From JBBDWK01 sp040902885 (GTDB lineage: Bacteria; Acidobacteriota; Terriglobia; Bryobacterales; Bryobacteraceae), in assembly GCA_040902885.1 (NCBI GenBank), contig JBBDWK010000020.1, forward strand, positions 1 through 41,190: a DNA stretch of 41,190 bases, in the 5' to 3' direction. Shown here one piece after another: positions 41,140 to 41,190 of the stretch (positions within the stretch are counted from its first letter, which is position 1; every line of letters begins with the position of its first letter). Under the pieces are notes generated by a model, which ran no database searches, had not been told where the DNA came from, and worked only from the letters and a program-made list of their open reading frames with translations. The position numbers and the translations under genes are program-made.

Positions 41140-41190
41140 GCATGTGAATTGTCCGGTCCAATTAACACGTGAGTTGTCCGGTTTAGGAAG
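41140..41190. mobile_element. Probable insertion-sequence end with repeated terminal motifs (partial)
   Basis: Two near-identical motifs, GTGAATTGTCCGGT at 41144-41157 and GTGAGTTGTCCGGT at 41169-41182, lie in direct orientation 25 bases apart at the right edge. Spaced repeated motifs near the tip are typical transposase-binding sites at the ends of IS21-type elements, and the TGTCCGG core is seen in such ends. No transposase is inside the window, since the element would continue to the right. The family call is tentative. Confidence 0.45.

Noticed and set aside
1..41190. CRISPR array, tRNA, rRNA or prophage
   Set aside because: No regularly spaced identical repeats with unique spacers, no tRNA-like cloverleaf and no phage structural genes were seen on either strand.

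Overview
This is a G+C-rich window with densely packed, often overlapping genes. It looks like a free-living Acidobacteriota of the Bryobacterales/Solibacter type. That placement is an inference from gene content: three Oar-like TonB-dependent receptors with an N-terminal carboxypeptidase-regulatory-like domain, a DUF1501 plus planctomycete-type cytochrome (PSD1) pair, a sulfatase, an Npt-type nucleotide-transporter-like protein fused to HEAT repeats, and a GldG/DUF4340 ABC cassette. No rRNA, tRNA, CRISPR array or intact transposase is visible.

Layout. Positions 1-1700 hold two small secreted proteins of unknown function. Positions 1768-4584 hold a RidA-like protein (-) divergent from a phosphotransacetylase (+), then a membrane sensor kinase (-). 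Positions 4666-9813 form a five-gene plus-strand operon with overlapping stop/start codons: Npt transporter-like/HEAT protein, stand-alone cyclic-nucleotide-binding-fold protein, soluble histidine kinase, single-domain response regulator, SAM methyltransferase. Positions 9791-17158 are a long minus-strand run. Read in its own direction it is an OmpH/Skp-like chaperone, a small membrane protein, a Gld-type ABC exporter (ATPase, permease, GldG, DUF4340), nicotinate phosphoribosyltransferase and a nicotinamidase-like hydrolase, so NAD salvage follows a cell-envelope ABC system.

Positions 17180-31690 are dominated by three large TonB-dependent receptors. The first sits between decayed gene fragments. 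The second is followed closely by a TAT-type sulfatase. After the sulfatase come a cobalamin adenosyltransferase, a DUF6580 membrane protein and a small conserved-looking protein, then the third receptor. Positions 31712-36268 (-) hold the DUF1501/PSD1 pair, probably envelope enzymes of complex-carbohydrate use. Positions 36317-40369 (+) hold a large Lhr-type helicase. The right edge has an orphan AT-richer gene and what looks like the first bases of an insertion sequence.

The most interesting parts are the transporter-like/two-component operon at 4666-9813 and a dispersed repeat family. One repeat copy lies in frame inside the nicotinamidase gene, another forms a perfect 26-bp hairpin that supplies the last codons of the sulfatase, and a half copy follows the RidA-like gene.
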